Positions 8,254 to 16,827 of a DNA stretch of 64,000 bases are shown in pieces. Numbering within the stretch: the stretch's first letter is position 1; the number at the start of each line of letters is the position of its first letter. The position numbers and the translations under genes were made by a program. The notes beneath the pieces were generated by a model, which worked only from the letters and a program-made list of their open reading frames with translations, did not search any database and had not been told where the DNA came from. The stretch is from Thalassoglobus sp. JC818 (GTDB taxonomy: Bacteria > Planctomycetota > Planctomycetia > Planctomycetales > Planctomycetaceae), in the NCBI RefSeq assembly GCF_040717535.1, contig NZ_JBFEFI010000002.1, positions 372,001 through 436,000 on the forward strand, in the 5' to 3' direction.

Positions 8254-9531
8254 ATGGCAAACGTACTTGTGATTGGACAGGGTGGAAGAGAACACGTCAT
8301 CGCGTGGAAGCTCAAGCAATCTCCACACGTTGACAAAGTCTTCTGTGCTCCCGGAAACGCAGGGACGGCAGAAGACGCGATCAATGTCGATATCAGTGCT
8401 ACCGACAGCGAAAGATTGGCCGCATTCGCTGAAGAAAATGACGTCACTCTGACGGTCGTCGGCCCGGAAGCTCCATTGGTGGCTGGGATTGTCGACACGT
8501 TCCAAAGTCGAGGTCTGACAGTCTTCGGGCCCACAAAAGCTGCCGCAGCTTTGGAAGGCAGTAAGTCCTTCTGCAAGGAAATTATGCGTCGGGCGAATGT
8601 GCCGACAGCTGACCACTGGGTTTTCACCGACCCCACAGACGCTGTTCAGTTCGTACAGGAACGAGAAGAAACACCTCTCGTGGTGAAAGCAGATGGCCTC
8701 GCAGCTGGGAAGGGTGTTTCAGTCTGCTCGACCAAAGCGGAAGCGATCGAAGCCATCCATCACATCATGACGCAAAAGGCGTACGGGGATGCTGGTCGGA
8801 AGATCGTCATCGAAGAACGGTTGGTTGGTCAGGAAGTGAGCATCCTGGCACTCGTCGACGGAAAGACGATTGTGACGCTCGAGCCAGCTCAGGATCACAA
8901 AGCCGCTCACGATGGAGACACGGGACCGAATACCGGCGGGATGGGAGCTTACACCCCAGCTCCGTTCGCGACTCCGGAACTCATCGATGAAGTGATCGAG
9001 CGAATTCTGATTCCGACCGTCCATGCAATGCGGAAGAATGGAACCGATTTTCAGGGCGTTTTGTACGCTGGTCTCATGCTGACTGCTCAAGGCCCGAAAG
9101 TTCTCGAGTACAACGTGCGTCTCGGAGATCCAGAAGCACAGCCCGTTCTGATGCGTCTCAAGTCTGACCTCTACGAAATTCTTCTCGCTGCCTCGCAGGG
9201 GAAGCTGCGGGATCTTCCCGAGCTCGAATGGGATTCCCGGTCGGCGGTTTGCGTTGTGATGGCATCCGAAGGGTATCCGGAATCTTATCAGTCAGGGCAT
9301 CCGATCAGAGGACTGGGGGAAGCTGCCGAACTTCCGGACACAAAGGTCTTTCACGCCGGAACAACAATCACCGACGGGCAAGTTGTCAATTCCGGTGGGC
9401 GAGTGCTGGGAATCACTTCGCTTGGCGAATCGCTCTCGGAAGCAAAACGAAAAGCTTATGAAGCTGTGAAGTGTATTCGTTGGCAGGGAGCCTGGTGTCG
9501 CAAGGACATTTCAGACAAAGCCCGCGAGTAG
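8254..9531 (+). CDS. purD: Phosphoribosylamine-glycine ligase
   Basis: ATP-grasp enzyme joining glycine to 5-phosphoribosylamine in purine synthesis. The 425-residue length is normal. It opens MANVLVIGQGGREHVIAWKL, the family N-domain, and contains the grasp and glycine-binding segments KADGLAAGKGV, DTGPNTGGMGAY and EYNVRLGDPEAQ. The tail WQGAWCRKDIS includes a Trp/Cys pair; the classical purD ending here is YRKDIGxRA. It stands alone; purN lies about 50 kb away in this window, so purine genes are scattered. Confidence 0.96.
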   Translation: MANVLVIGQGGREHVIAWKLKQSPHVDKVFCAPGNAGTAEDAINVDISATDSERLAAFAEENDVTLTVVGPEAPLVAGIVDTFQSRGLTVFGPTKAAAALEGSKSFCKEIMRRANVPTADHWVFTDPTDAVQFVQEREETPLVVKADGLAAGKGVSVCSTKAEAIEAIHHIMTQKAYGDAGRKIVIEERLVGQEVSILALVDGKTIVTLEPAQDHKAAHDGDTGPNTGGMGAYTPAPFATPELIDEVIERILIPTVHAMRKNGTDFQGVLYAGLMLTAQGPKVLEYNVRLGDPEAQPVLMRLKSDLYEILLAASQGKLRDLPELEWDSRSAVCVVMASEGYPESYQSGHPIRGLGEAAELPDTKVFHAGTTITDGQVVNSGGRVLGITSLGESLSEAKRKAYEAVKCIRWQGAWCRKDISDKARE

Positions 9532-9823
9532 GCGACAGCCTGCTTGAATTGCCAGCGGCGGCGTCAATGTGCCTTGTGAATTGTGTGCGCGGGTGTTGCA
9601 AGAGTTGCGTTTCGCCGGCCACGTGATTGCTTCGGTGTGGCAACTTGCTGTAAAGCTTGCTAGTCGTTTCATTTCCGACATTGCCATTGAACCGATCAAC
9701 GAACTATTATGAAAGCAGGCTTGAGCAGGATTGCTCAAGCATCTTCCCCCCGGAATCGTTCGAAAGTCTCCATCATGGAGCATGCCATGTGGCACTCGTC
9801 CACGTTCAGGTTCGGAAGGTCTC

Positions 9824-10381
9824 ATGAGCCGAGGAATGACTCCAGCAGAAGTGATCGTCAATCGTATTCTCGTCGTTGAAGACGATCGAGATGAAGCTGA
9901 CTTTTTGAAGACACTTCTGAATAAGCACAAATACACCGTCGAAATTGCCAAGGATGCTGGCCAGGCGCACGCCGCATTTTCCATGCATATCCCTGATCTG
10001 GTGATCACCGACGCGATCTTGCCAAACGAAGTCTCAGGGTTTGAAGTCTGTGAACGCTTACGGCAACAGAACCCACACATCCCGCTGATTATGCTCACTG
10101 CGATCGACATGGATGATGCCCGATCGCTGGCGTCCCGAATCGGCGTCGATGCGTACATTACCAAGCCATTTGAACCCGAAGTATTGATCCAGAATATCGC
10201 CGCTGCTGCAGAAGAGCATTGGCGGAGACGCCACTTCGGAACGGCCAATTCAGACTCTGACAAAGTGCGGTTCGAATGCGGGGAATGCGGCAAGCATCTG
10301 AAGGTGAAAACAGCACATCGAGGACGAACCTTGAACTGTCCGCGCTGCGGTCAACCCGTCGTCGTACCGATTCATGACTGA
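9824..10381 (+). CDS. Response regulator with C-terminal zinc ribbon
   Basis: A 185-residue protein with a receiver domain (residues 13-128) and a zinc-ribbon tail. Receiver features: acidic pair in VVEDD, phospho-acceptor Asp63 in LVITDAILP, Thr92 in MLTAID and Lys114 in ITKPF. The tail has Cys152, Cys155, Cys172 and Cys175 in two CxxC knuckles separated by basic residues. There is no DNA-binding or enzymatic output domain, so it probably works by protein contact. ATG 9824 was chosen because GGAAGGT lies just upstream and the 31 residues from an earlier ATG at 9731 look non-coding. No histidine kinase is adjacent. Confidence 0.88.
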   Translation: MSRGMTPAEVIVNRILVVEDDRDEADFLKTLLNKHKYTVEIAKDAGQAHAAFSMHIPDLVITDAILPNEVSGFEVCERLRQQNPHIPLIMLTAIDMDDARSLASRIGVDAYITKPFEPEVLIQNIAAAAEEHWRRRHFGTANSDSDKVRFECGECGKHLKVKTAHRGRTLNCPRCGQPVVVPIHD

Positions 10382-10589
10382 AGCGTGTTTCTATTGAGAT
10401 CGTACTTCAAGCGGGCACGTCGAATTCGCACGATGCAACAGAAGTTAAACCATGTCAGCCAGTCCGATCGGAGTCGTAAGCAGGGCGTTACAGTGATTAG
10501 ACTTTGATAAGGCGTCAGATCAGTTTCGAGAGCCGTCCATTCACTCAACTGCGATGCAATGAGTGGCAAGCTTTGAGAGAGTCGAAAGA

Positions 10590-11207
10590 ATGCCTCAGAA
10601 CCTTCTGCTCGAAATTCAGTCCGGCAAACACAAAGGTCGAAAAATCCGACTGACGGATCGGGAAACGATCATCGGGCGAGGCGAAGACTCCAAGATTCGG
10701 ATTGGTTCGTCTGACGTGAGCCGTCACCACTGCATCTTGGTCGCTCAGGAAAACAGCCTACTTGTTCGCGACCTGAAAAGCCGAAACGGAACATTCGTCA
10801 ACGGGCGACCGGTCGACGGGGAAATGGTTTTGCTCGCCGGAGGAACGCTCTCCGTAGGCCCGATGATGTTTCAGTTCATCGGAGATCCAACTGCTGAGAC
10901 TCCGAGCCCGGAAGTGAAAATTACGATTCAATCACCTGCCCAGCTTGCAGACTCTCTTTCAGATGACGATATTGCCTCTTGGCTCACCGAAAACCAGCTC
11001 GACGGGGCAACCGAATCGGATACTGCTGTCTTTGATTCTCCCCCTCCCTCGGCAATCAAAGAGCCAGAGTCGCCTCCTGAAGAAGCTGCGCCCATCTCGC
11101 AACTGAAGGCCAAGCGGCGAGAGTTCAAAACCGTCGCTGAAGAAGCGCAGGATATTATTCGTCGGCACAACGAGAGCTTGCTCGACCAACCTCCTCAAGA
11201 GACCTGA
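10590..11207 (+). CDS. FHA-domain protein
   Basis: A 205-residue cytoplasmic protein with an N-terminal forkhead-associated domain (about residues 5-95) that recognises phosphothreonine. The key conserved residues are present: Gly29-Arg30, Ser44-Arg-His in DVSRHH, and Asn in SRNGTFVNG. The second half (about 105-205) is acidic and Pro-rich, then ends in a basic/acidic helix; it is probably a flexible adaptor tail. I preferred ATG 10590 to GTG 10563 because the FHA strand starts immediately after it. It ends 5 nt before rsmD, so the two genes are almost certainly one transcript. No Ser/Thr kinase is next to it. Confidence 0.88.
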   Translation: MPQNLLLEIQSGKHKGRKIRLTDRETIIGRGEDSKIRIGSSDVSRHHCILVAQENSLLVRDLKSRNGTFVNGRPVDGEMVLLAGGTLSVGPMMFQFIGDPTAETPSPEVKITIQSPAQLADSLSDDDIASWLTENQLDGATESDTAVFDSPPPSAIKEPESPPEEAAPISQLKAKRREFKTVAEEAQDIIRRHNESLLDQPPQET

Positions 11208-11212
11208 CCCAC

Positions 11213-11836
11213 ATGCGGATCATTGCCGGAAAGTTCCGGAGAAGAAAACTCTTCACAAACCCAGGCCTGACAACTCGTCCGATTACCGATCGCGTCAAAG
11301 AATCACTGCTCGAGCAAATTCAAAAGCGCATTCAAGGGAAGCGTGTTGCAGATATCTTCGCAGGAACCGGAACGATTGGCCTCGAAGTTCTTTCACGTGG
11401 CGCGGAGCGCGTGACGTTTATCGAGAAAGACCGCAAAGCCATTGAATTGCTGCGGGCGAATATCGAGCTGCTCGAGTGTGAAGACGAAGTTCTCGTCTGG
11501 CCGGCAGATGTGCTGCGATGCTCTTTTATTCCCAAAGGAACGCAAGCTGAAGAGTTCACGCCTTGGGAAACGGTCTTCTTTGACCCTCCCTATGCGATGG
11601 TTCCTTACATCAAGGCAGGGTCGCCGCTGTTCAATTCAATGCGGCGTCTTGCACGCGAAAATGTGACGACGCCTGACGCGACGCTCGTCTTTCGTGTTCC
11701 GCGACGTGCTGACTTCGAGATGCCCTCAGAATGGGAAATCGACTGGTCACTGACACGATCAGGTATGACGATTCACATCTGTACGAAATCCGAAACAGCA
11801 TCCGAGCCCGAGACGGAATCTGAGAACCCTTCGTGA
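11213..11836 (+). CDS. rsmD: 16S rRNA (guanine966-N2)-methyltransferase
   Basis: SAM-dependent methyltransferase that modifies G966 of 16S rRNA. It starts MRIIAGKFRRRKL, the usual RsmD opening, followed by TRPITDRVKESL. The SAM-binding loop is FAGTGTIGLE (residues 49-58) and the catalytic motif is DPPY (124-127). The 207-residue length is slightly long owing to an acidic Glu/Ser tail after the Rossmann fold. It follows the FHA gene by 5 nt. Confidence 0.93.
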   Translation: MRIIAGKFRRRKLFTNPGLTTRPITDRVKESLLEQIQKRIQGKRVADIFAGTGTIGLEVLSRGAERVTFIEKDRKAIELLRANIELLECEDEVLVWPADVLRCSFIPKGTQAEEFTPWETVFFDPPYAMVPYIKAGSPLFNSMRRLARENVTTPDATLVFRVPRRADFEMPSEWEIDWSLTRSGMTIHICTKSETASEPETESENPS

Positions 11837-12030
11837 CGCATCTTTTCCGTGCGTTTGCGAAGCTAAGCCTCTCGGACTTTGAAGCGGTCGGCACGTAGAC
11901 TGCAAATTGTGAAGTCACTTGTGCGACAGGCAGACAGTCTTCGAAAAGAACGGACCCTCAGCTCACACTCTGAATGACTTTCAAGAGTGCGTGCGCAGGC
12001 TGATTGGGTGCGACTGACAGACAGTTTGAA

Positions 12031-12315
12031 TTATACCGGCCACTCGTGTCCGCAAGCGTGGCATCCAAAGCCGACAAGCGTTCCGGTTCCGGGAATCATC
12101 GCTCCATTTCGGCCGAATTGACCATCACGAAGCTCGATCGGATCGACGGTCGTCCGATCGCAATGCGGGCATGTTCGATTTCGGAATTCGAGGCGAGCAC
12201 GATCTTCAGCTCGCTGTTGCGTCGACGACTTGAGTCGGCCAGCGAATTCGGAGAACGAGTAAATCTCAGGCTGATCACACAGAGCTGGACCAGAGAAGAT
12301 GGCAAACTGACTCAT
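12031..12315 (-). CDS. Small zinc-ribbon protein
   Basis: A 94-residue protein whose C-terminal half holds two cysteine knuckles: CPHC near residue 49 and CHAC near residue 87, the second in the sequence GFGCHACGHEWPV that closes the protein. This spacing suggests one treble-clef or rubredoxin-like zinc site. The N-terminal half has no recognised domain. ATG 12315 is supported by AAAGGGA about 8 nt upstream. The function is unknown; in the 12-15.5 kb patch several neighbours are also uncharacterised. Confidence 0.65.
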   Translation of the reverse strand: MSQFAIFSGPALCDQPEIYSFSEFAGRLKSSTQQRAEDRARLEFRNRTCPHCDRTTVDPIELRDGQFGRNGAMIPGTGTLVGFGCHACGHEWPV

Positions 12316-12643
12316 CCTTGAGTCCCTTTCCTGAAAGACATCTCGAATTAAAGCGTCGCATCCATCGCAACGGCGGTCGGAGTCTACCCGGAGTCAGCCG
12401 TTGAAACAACGGTTGCTTGGGGCTGTTTTCGAACCCCTTTTGAGCGATCCCCAAGATGTGTGGCTGGCATCTGGAATCCGACCCACAATCTAGTATTTCG
12501 CTATTTTTCTTATCGGCATTTTTTGCCGACAGATTGAGAGAAACTGTCGAAATCCGCACCCCGAACCTGCTGCTTTCACTTGTTCCTCCATTCCGTACGA
12601 TGCCGAGAGACAGCGCAACTGGTCAACCAAATTGGCCGGCTCT
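12316..12643. other. Gene-free stretch
   Basis: Nothing convincing. Open frames here on either strand have no protein-like composition or plausible start. It separates the end of the TerB-like gene from the start of the zinc-ribbon gene, both on the minus strand, so a promoter for the latter is expected but I cannot place it. Confidence 0.4.
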
Positions 12644-13927
12644 TCAATCGCTGCGGTATGTCAATAGACCTTTCAGGCCTGAAGGGTCTCCACCGACAAC
12701 TGCAAAGGCTTTCTTCAGAATCGCCAAGCCGATGTCGGGAGTTCTGGGTTCAACACCCGAAGAGTAGTATTCATCAGTGTACGAAAAGCCATTTTCGACG
12801 ACCTTTTCCTTGATTTTTATCGATCCGGGCAATTCTTCGTATTCTCGCTTGAACGTCCAATCGCCATTGGGGTTTACTTTTACTTGGTCCGGGAGAATTT
12901 CCAGCACTGCTTCAATCAACTTGAAGTTCAAGTGTGGGCAGAACCGGTACCTGAAGAGATTGGTTTCAAGTTCGTGGCGAATCCGCTTTTTGTCGAAAAC
13001 GAATTCATGCTCGGTCTTGAGGAGGCCTCCTTTCTTGAAGCTGCCGTACGAAAACCATTCGCTCCATTTCGTCCAGTCCATGCGAGCATTCTTGCAACCC
13101 CAAGTGTTTAACCGTTTCTCGTCGACACCAAAGCAGTACTCGAAGGGGCGGTAAGCGGTATCGCGATTCTCACTGCACCATATGAACCCGAAGACGTCGT
13201 CCCAACGTGATTCCAGAGAGTCAACCCAAACCTTGCGATTCCTCATACCTTTCAGGTCTTTGGCTAGTTTGGCAGCTTCGGAGATCTGTTCTTTGGGCCA
13301 TGCTGCCATGTACCAAGTCTTCTTTCCTTTGACACATTCTGCATTCTCAGGAGCAAGTTTGGCTTTCTTGACGGCGTCCGCAAATCCTGCAGCGGTGGAT
13401 TCGGAGAATTCAACAGCAATGCCAGTCCTCGGAATGCTGTATTCAACCGCGACAGCTGCCGCACTGTCCGTCAATTCAAGGGAACTCCCACACTCTGGGC
13501 AGAATTTGGCGTCCCGCGAAACGGAAGCGGAGCAATTCGGGCAGGCGCGTGAGGCACTCTCGGATTTTAAAGAGGATCGAACTTCAGCCAAAATGAGCTG
13601 AAGTTGTTCGTTCGTAATGCCAATCTTCTTCGCGAACTCCAGTACAACAGACTTCTCGGTTTGCTCAAACACTCCGTCTGCTAGAGACACGGAAATCATG
13701 TCCTCTAAGTTCGCAATACGTACGGAAAACGAACCAACGAGTGTTGGTGCAAACCCCTCGCTTTGTGCCAAAGTATCGGCTTTGCGCAAAGCCGTTTTCT
13801 TTGCTCCGATGTGTTTCTGCGCAAGTTCTATTGCATGAGTTTCATTCGGAGAAACACTGCCATCCACGCGCGAGACTGCGACTAAATTGGCGAGGTACGC
13901 GACCTTTTCTTCGTCACTCAAGTTCAT
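12644..13927 (-). CDS. TerB-like domain protein with zinc ribbon and unknown C-terminal domain
   Basis: A 427-residue cytoplasmic protein in three parts. Residues 1-118 are helical with two acidic loops, DGSVSPNE (from Asp22) and DGVFEQTE (from Asp84), typical of the TerB/DjlA-N fold that may bind metal. Residues 129-146 form a zinc ribbon (Cys129, Cys132, Cys143, Cys146). The remaining 270 residues contain many Trp and aromatic residues and match no family I recognise. TerB-like modules occur in tellurite-resistance and phage-defence proteins, but nothing here proves either role. No ter operon genes are adjacent. Confidence 0.75.
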   Translation of the reverse strand: MNLSDEEKVAYLANLVAVSRVDGSVSPNETHAIELAQKHIGAKKTALRKADTLAQSEGFAPTLVGSFSVRIANLEDMISVSLADGVFEQTEKSVVLEFAKKIGITNEQLQLILAEVRSSLKSESASRACPNCSASVSRDAKFCPECGSSLELTDSAAAVAVEYSIPRTGIAVEFSESTAAGFADAVKKAKLAPENAECVKGKKTWYMAAWPKEQISEAAKLAKDLKGMRNRKVWVDSLESRWDDVFGFIWCSENRDTAYRPFEYCFGVDEKRLNTWGCKNARMDWTKWSEWFSYGSFKKGGLLKTEHEFVFDKKRIRHELETNLFRYRFCPHLNFKLIEAVLEILPDQVKVNPNGDWTFKREYEELPGSIKIKEKVVENGFSYTDEYYSSGVEPRTPDIGLAILKKAFAVVGGDPSGLKGLLTYRSD

Positions 13928-14159
13928 CCTATCTCCCCAAACGTGGGCCCAACTTCATCGCTTCGCATCAATCAACTTTGAGGTTACTCTGGGGGTAGGA
14001 CGATCGTCAAACTCAAGGGGGGGAAGACTCTCACGAATTGAATTCGTCGTATGGATTGATCGAGTAACTCGTTCATCAAATCCTTGAGTTGATGAACGTC
14101 TCGAGGTGGGACGACAGAATCGTTCTTTGGTCTAAGTGAACGGGAGTTGCAAACATCCC

Positions 14160-14759
14160 TCAGCCCGGAGGGACATTCGAGATTTCTGTCGTCAGACGGT
14201 GAGCCACGTCAAGTAACTCGAAAAGCAGAGAACAAAAATGACAACGTAAAAAAACTTGCCAACCGCTGAGTTCCAACCTTCGCCCACCTGTTGGGCCAAA
14301 ATGATTTCGGATGACGTGCTTCCCGTAGAACTGCATGAAGGCTGTTGACAGAATCGCTATCCCGAGCGTCACGTTGTACTTAAATGATCCGGGGCCGTTT
14401 TTGAAGAACGTTGCGAAAACGTTCATCGCCAGAGTCAGCTGACAGGTGATAATGCTAATCATCAAGACAAAGATGGCGAACGTCGGTTTATTTCGTTGAT
14501 AGTAGTATGGAGCGAAACGGGCTTCTCGATGTTTTGGCTGAAGAGCAGCACAGGCAGTTGCATAGCTGCCTGCAAAGAACACCGCACTCGGAAATGCCAT
14601 CGGCCAACAACCGTTCAAGAAAATCGCAAGAGCGCCCAAGAGCAACCCAACCCAGATGCATGCAAGGCTAATACATCCAGCGAAGAGCAGATGTGGAAAG
14701 ATTCGTTTCGTTTGCCAGAGCCAATATGGCGGCCGTTGTGGAGGCTCAGAAATCACCAC
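14160..14759 (-). CDS. Multi-pass membrane protein, possible 3' frameshift
   Basis: A 199-residue protein with about four hydrophobic segments (roughly residues 22-48, 54-72, 92-115, 125-147). The C-terminal 40 residues in this frame (after GRRLELSGWQVF) are Cys/His-rich and look unlike the rest. At 14248-14254 the template strand has seven A (seven T in the mRNA). If one T is skipped or absent, the frame continues as WQVFYVVIFVLCFSSYLTWL, a good membrane helix, and stops at 14192-14194. So either a sequencing error, a real frameshift mutation or slippage is likely. Function unknown. Confidence 0.6.
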   Translation of the reverse strand: MVISEPPQRPPYWLWQTKRIFPHLLFAGCISLACIWVGLLLGALAIFLNGCWPMAFPSAVFFAGSYATACAALQPKHREARFAPYYYQRNKPTFAIFVLMISIITCQLTLAMNVFATFFKNGPGSFKYNVTLGIAILSTAFMQFYGKHVIRNHFGPTGGRRLELSGWQVFLRCHFCSLLFELLDVAHRLTTEISNVPPG

Positions 14760-14825
14760 AGTTTCACCAGGCCCGAAGAAGGATTGCGAAATTCGTGTTT
14801 GAGTACATCGAAGAATAAGGTCGAT

Positions 14826-15449
14826 TCAGATCGCCGGGTCAGCGTCTAGCGGAGTCAGTTCCATGGAGTCTGCGATTTCGTAGAAGCTCTTTGAGCTGCG
14901 GCATCTTGGCATCGAATACCAGCGACCATTGACGAAGGCGACAACCACGCGCGACTGGTATTCCACTCCGTCATAAGAGGTGCCTGCGACGTCGAAGCAC
15001 ATGAATTTCTCTGCGTAGTAGGTGCTCATCATTTGTGACTTCAGGCCGAGTACTCGTTTGTCTTCGGGATCGAACGCTTCGCTCGCGATGACTCTCACCG
15101 GATGTTTTCCGTTCATTCTTTTGGGCAGGTCGTAGACGGAATACGATTGATCTTCGTGATGAAATTGCGTCTCGTGGAGACACTCAGCGAATTTCTGAAG
15201 TGTGTCGATCGGACCGTCGCAAACTCCCAGTAGCAGGTGCTGAACGAAGTGTTTGGGAGATTCGTTGGCACATCCGTAAAAGTGGCTCTTCGCTGCCCGC
15301 TCAGGGCTGTCTGCTCCTTCGCGTTCAAACTCGAACGGCGTCAGCTCAGGGCCCTCAACAGCTGCTCGAGTGTCTATACCGCTCCAAAGAAAAGCAGCGA
15401 TGGCCAACAGTCCCAGTGGAATGACAATCTGAAGGGGATAGCGTTTCAC
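14826..15449 (-). CDS. Exported or membrane-anchored protein of unknown function
   Basis: A 207-residue protein starting MKRYPLQIVIPLGLLAIAAF with a basic end followed by one hydrophobic segment (7-22), so it is secreted or anchored by its N-terminus. The rest is soluble, with several Cys (about residues 60, 77, 89, 150, 182) that could form disulfides in the periplasm. A strand-rich part (YQSRVVVAFVNGRWYSMP) recalls NTF2- or cystatin-like folds, but I cannot assign a family. It is followed 66 nt later by the membrane protein gene on the same strand and may be co-transcribed with it. Confidence 0.65.
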   Translation of the reverse strand: MKRYPLQIVIPLGLLAIAAFLWSGIDTRAAVEGPELTPFEFEREGADSPERAAKSHFYGCANESPKHFVQHLLLGVCDGPIDTLQKFAECLHETQFHHEDQSYSVYDLPKRMNGKHPVRVIASEAFDPEDKRVLGLKSQMMSTYYAEKFMCFDVAGTSYDGVEYQSRVVVAFVNGRWYSMPRCRSSKSFYEIADSMELTPLDADPAI

Positions 15450-15841
15450 GATCGAAGGCCTCGATGAAGATTATGCTGGCAGCGAGTCAGGCGACCTTGA
15501 ATGCGAAATCGGGGGTGCGCATTCGAGTCGCTGAGATGCCAACAGCATGTTGAGGGTGCAGAGGATGCATCAAGATTGTTGCATGGGATGGTCGTGCAAT
15601 CAATGTTTTTTCAAGGAGTTGATCTGACAGGTCTGGCGATCACGCAAAGCGTCCCAACTCGCCCAGTTAAGGTCAAAATTCGCCAACTACCCGGTCTGCA
15701 TTGCGGAAGACTCGCTGTGGAAGCGTCGCACGCGATTTTCACGCGACTGAATTGCATTCGTGAAGAGAATTGCGTTTACTGGTGAAACATCCTCGCGTTC
15801 CCGCCTTGATTACATGCTTTCCTAAAAGACCAGGTTTGATA
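15450..15841. other. Gene-free stretch
   Basis: Divergent intergenic region between the exported protein gene and the beta-propeller gene, so it should hold promoters for both. A plus-strand open frame at 15501-15785 has no protein-like character. I see no clear terminator, RNA or repeat. Confidence 0.4.
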
Positions 15842-16744
15842 ATGCTGCGAAATCTCCACCCCCTTTGTGGAATCGTTCTCGGAATACTGCTGGCACCAGC
15901 CATGGGCATGTCAGGAGAAATCCAGCTGAAAGAGACCTGGAGCATCGATGGCGATCAACTCGATCACCCAGAAAGCATCTACCTCCACCGGGATTCAGGG
16001 TTCCTCTTTCTGTCGCAAATTGGTGGCGGAGGTGGAATGGCGAAAGATGGCGATGGCTGGATCACCAAGCTGACAACAGATGGAAAGATTGTCTCGCACA
16101 AATGGGTGACCGGATTGAACGCCCCGAAAGGGATTCGAAGCCACGGGAACACGCTGTATGTGAGTGACATTGATCGTGTGGTGGCTATCGATATTGAAGC
16201 TGGGGAAATCGTCAAAGAGTATCTGATTCCCGAAGCGAAGTTTCTCAATGATCTCTGCACCAGCGATGATGGTACAATTTACGTGTCAGACATGGTCGCC
16301 AGCCGCATCTATCAAATCAAAGACAACAAAGCGTCTGTCTTTCTGGAAGGCCCAGAACTGGAACACCCCAACGGCGTTCTCGTCGAAGGCGATCATCTGA
16401 TGATCGGAGGCTGGGGATCAGGATTTAATACGGAGGATTTCTCGACCGAAATCCTCGGTCGATTGAAGAGGATCGACCGCAACTCCAAAGAAATCACCGT
16501 CATTACGACAGACCCAACAGGGCATCTCGACGGGATTGAGTCTGACGGTCACGGTGGATATTTCGTGACGGACTGGCGAATTGGAAAGCTGTTTCACGTG
16601 AAAGCGGATGGAGCAGTCACTCTCGTGAAGGAGTATCCGCAGGGAGTTGCGGATCTAGCTGTGATCGCAGAGCAGAACGTGATCATCATTCCCGAAATGC
16701 TCGAAGGTAAACTGACAGCCTATCAGTTCCACATCGCTCAATAG
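15842..16744 (+). CDS. Exported SMP-30/gluconolactonase-like beta-propeller
   Basis: A 300-residue protein with a signal peptide (MLRNLHPLCGIVLGILLAPA, cleavage near GMSG) followed by a repeated strand pattern of a six-bladed beta-propeller. Recurring blade motifs such as NTLYVSDIDRVVAID, GTIYVSDMVASRIY and GGYFVTDWRIGKLFHV match the SMP-30/gluconolactonase/LRE-like group. In enzymes of this family a divalent metal in the central channel aids lactone hydrolysis; here the substrate is unknown and a pure binding role is possible. ATG 15842 was chosen because the signal peptide begins there. Confidence 0.85.
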   Translation: MLRNLHPLCGIVLGILLAPAMGMSGEIQLKETWSIDGDQLDHPESIYLHRDSGFLFLSQIGGGGGMAKDGDGWITKLTTDGKIVSHKWVTGLNAPKGIRSHGNTLYVSDIDRVVAIDIEAGEIVKEYLIPEAKFLNDLCTSDDGTIYVSDMVASRIYQIKDNKASVFLEGPELEHPNGVLVEGDHLMIGGWGSGFNTEDFSTEILGRLKRIDRNSKEITVITTDPTGHLDGIESDGHGGYFVTDWRIGKLFHVKADGAVTLVKEYPQGVADLAVIAEQNVIIIPEMLEGKLTAYQFHIAQ

Positions 16745-16827
16745 GGCAGGGTGATCAAACCTGCATCAGTTGAAGTGTCTCCGTCGTCTCTTCGTGAGTC
16801 GGTCTGCGGAGACCATCTCAACTTGCT

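Noticed and set aside
15501-15785. Plus-strand open frame of 94 codons between the exported protein gene and the propeller gene
   Set aside because: No ribosome-binding site, no protein-like pattern, and no helical or strand periodicity.
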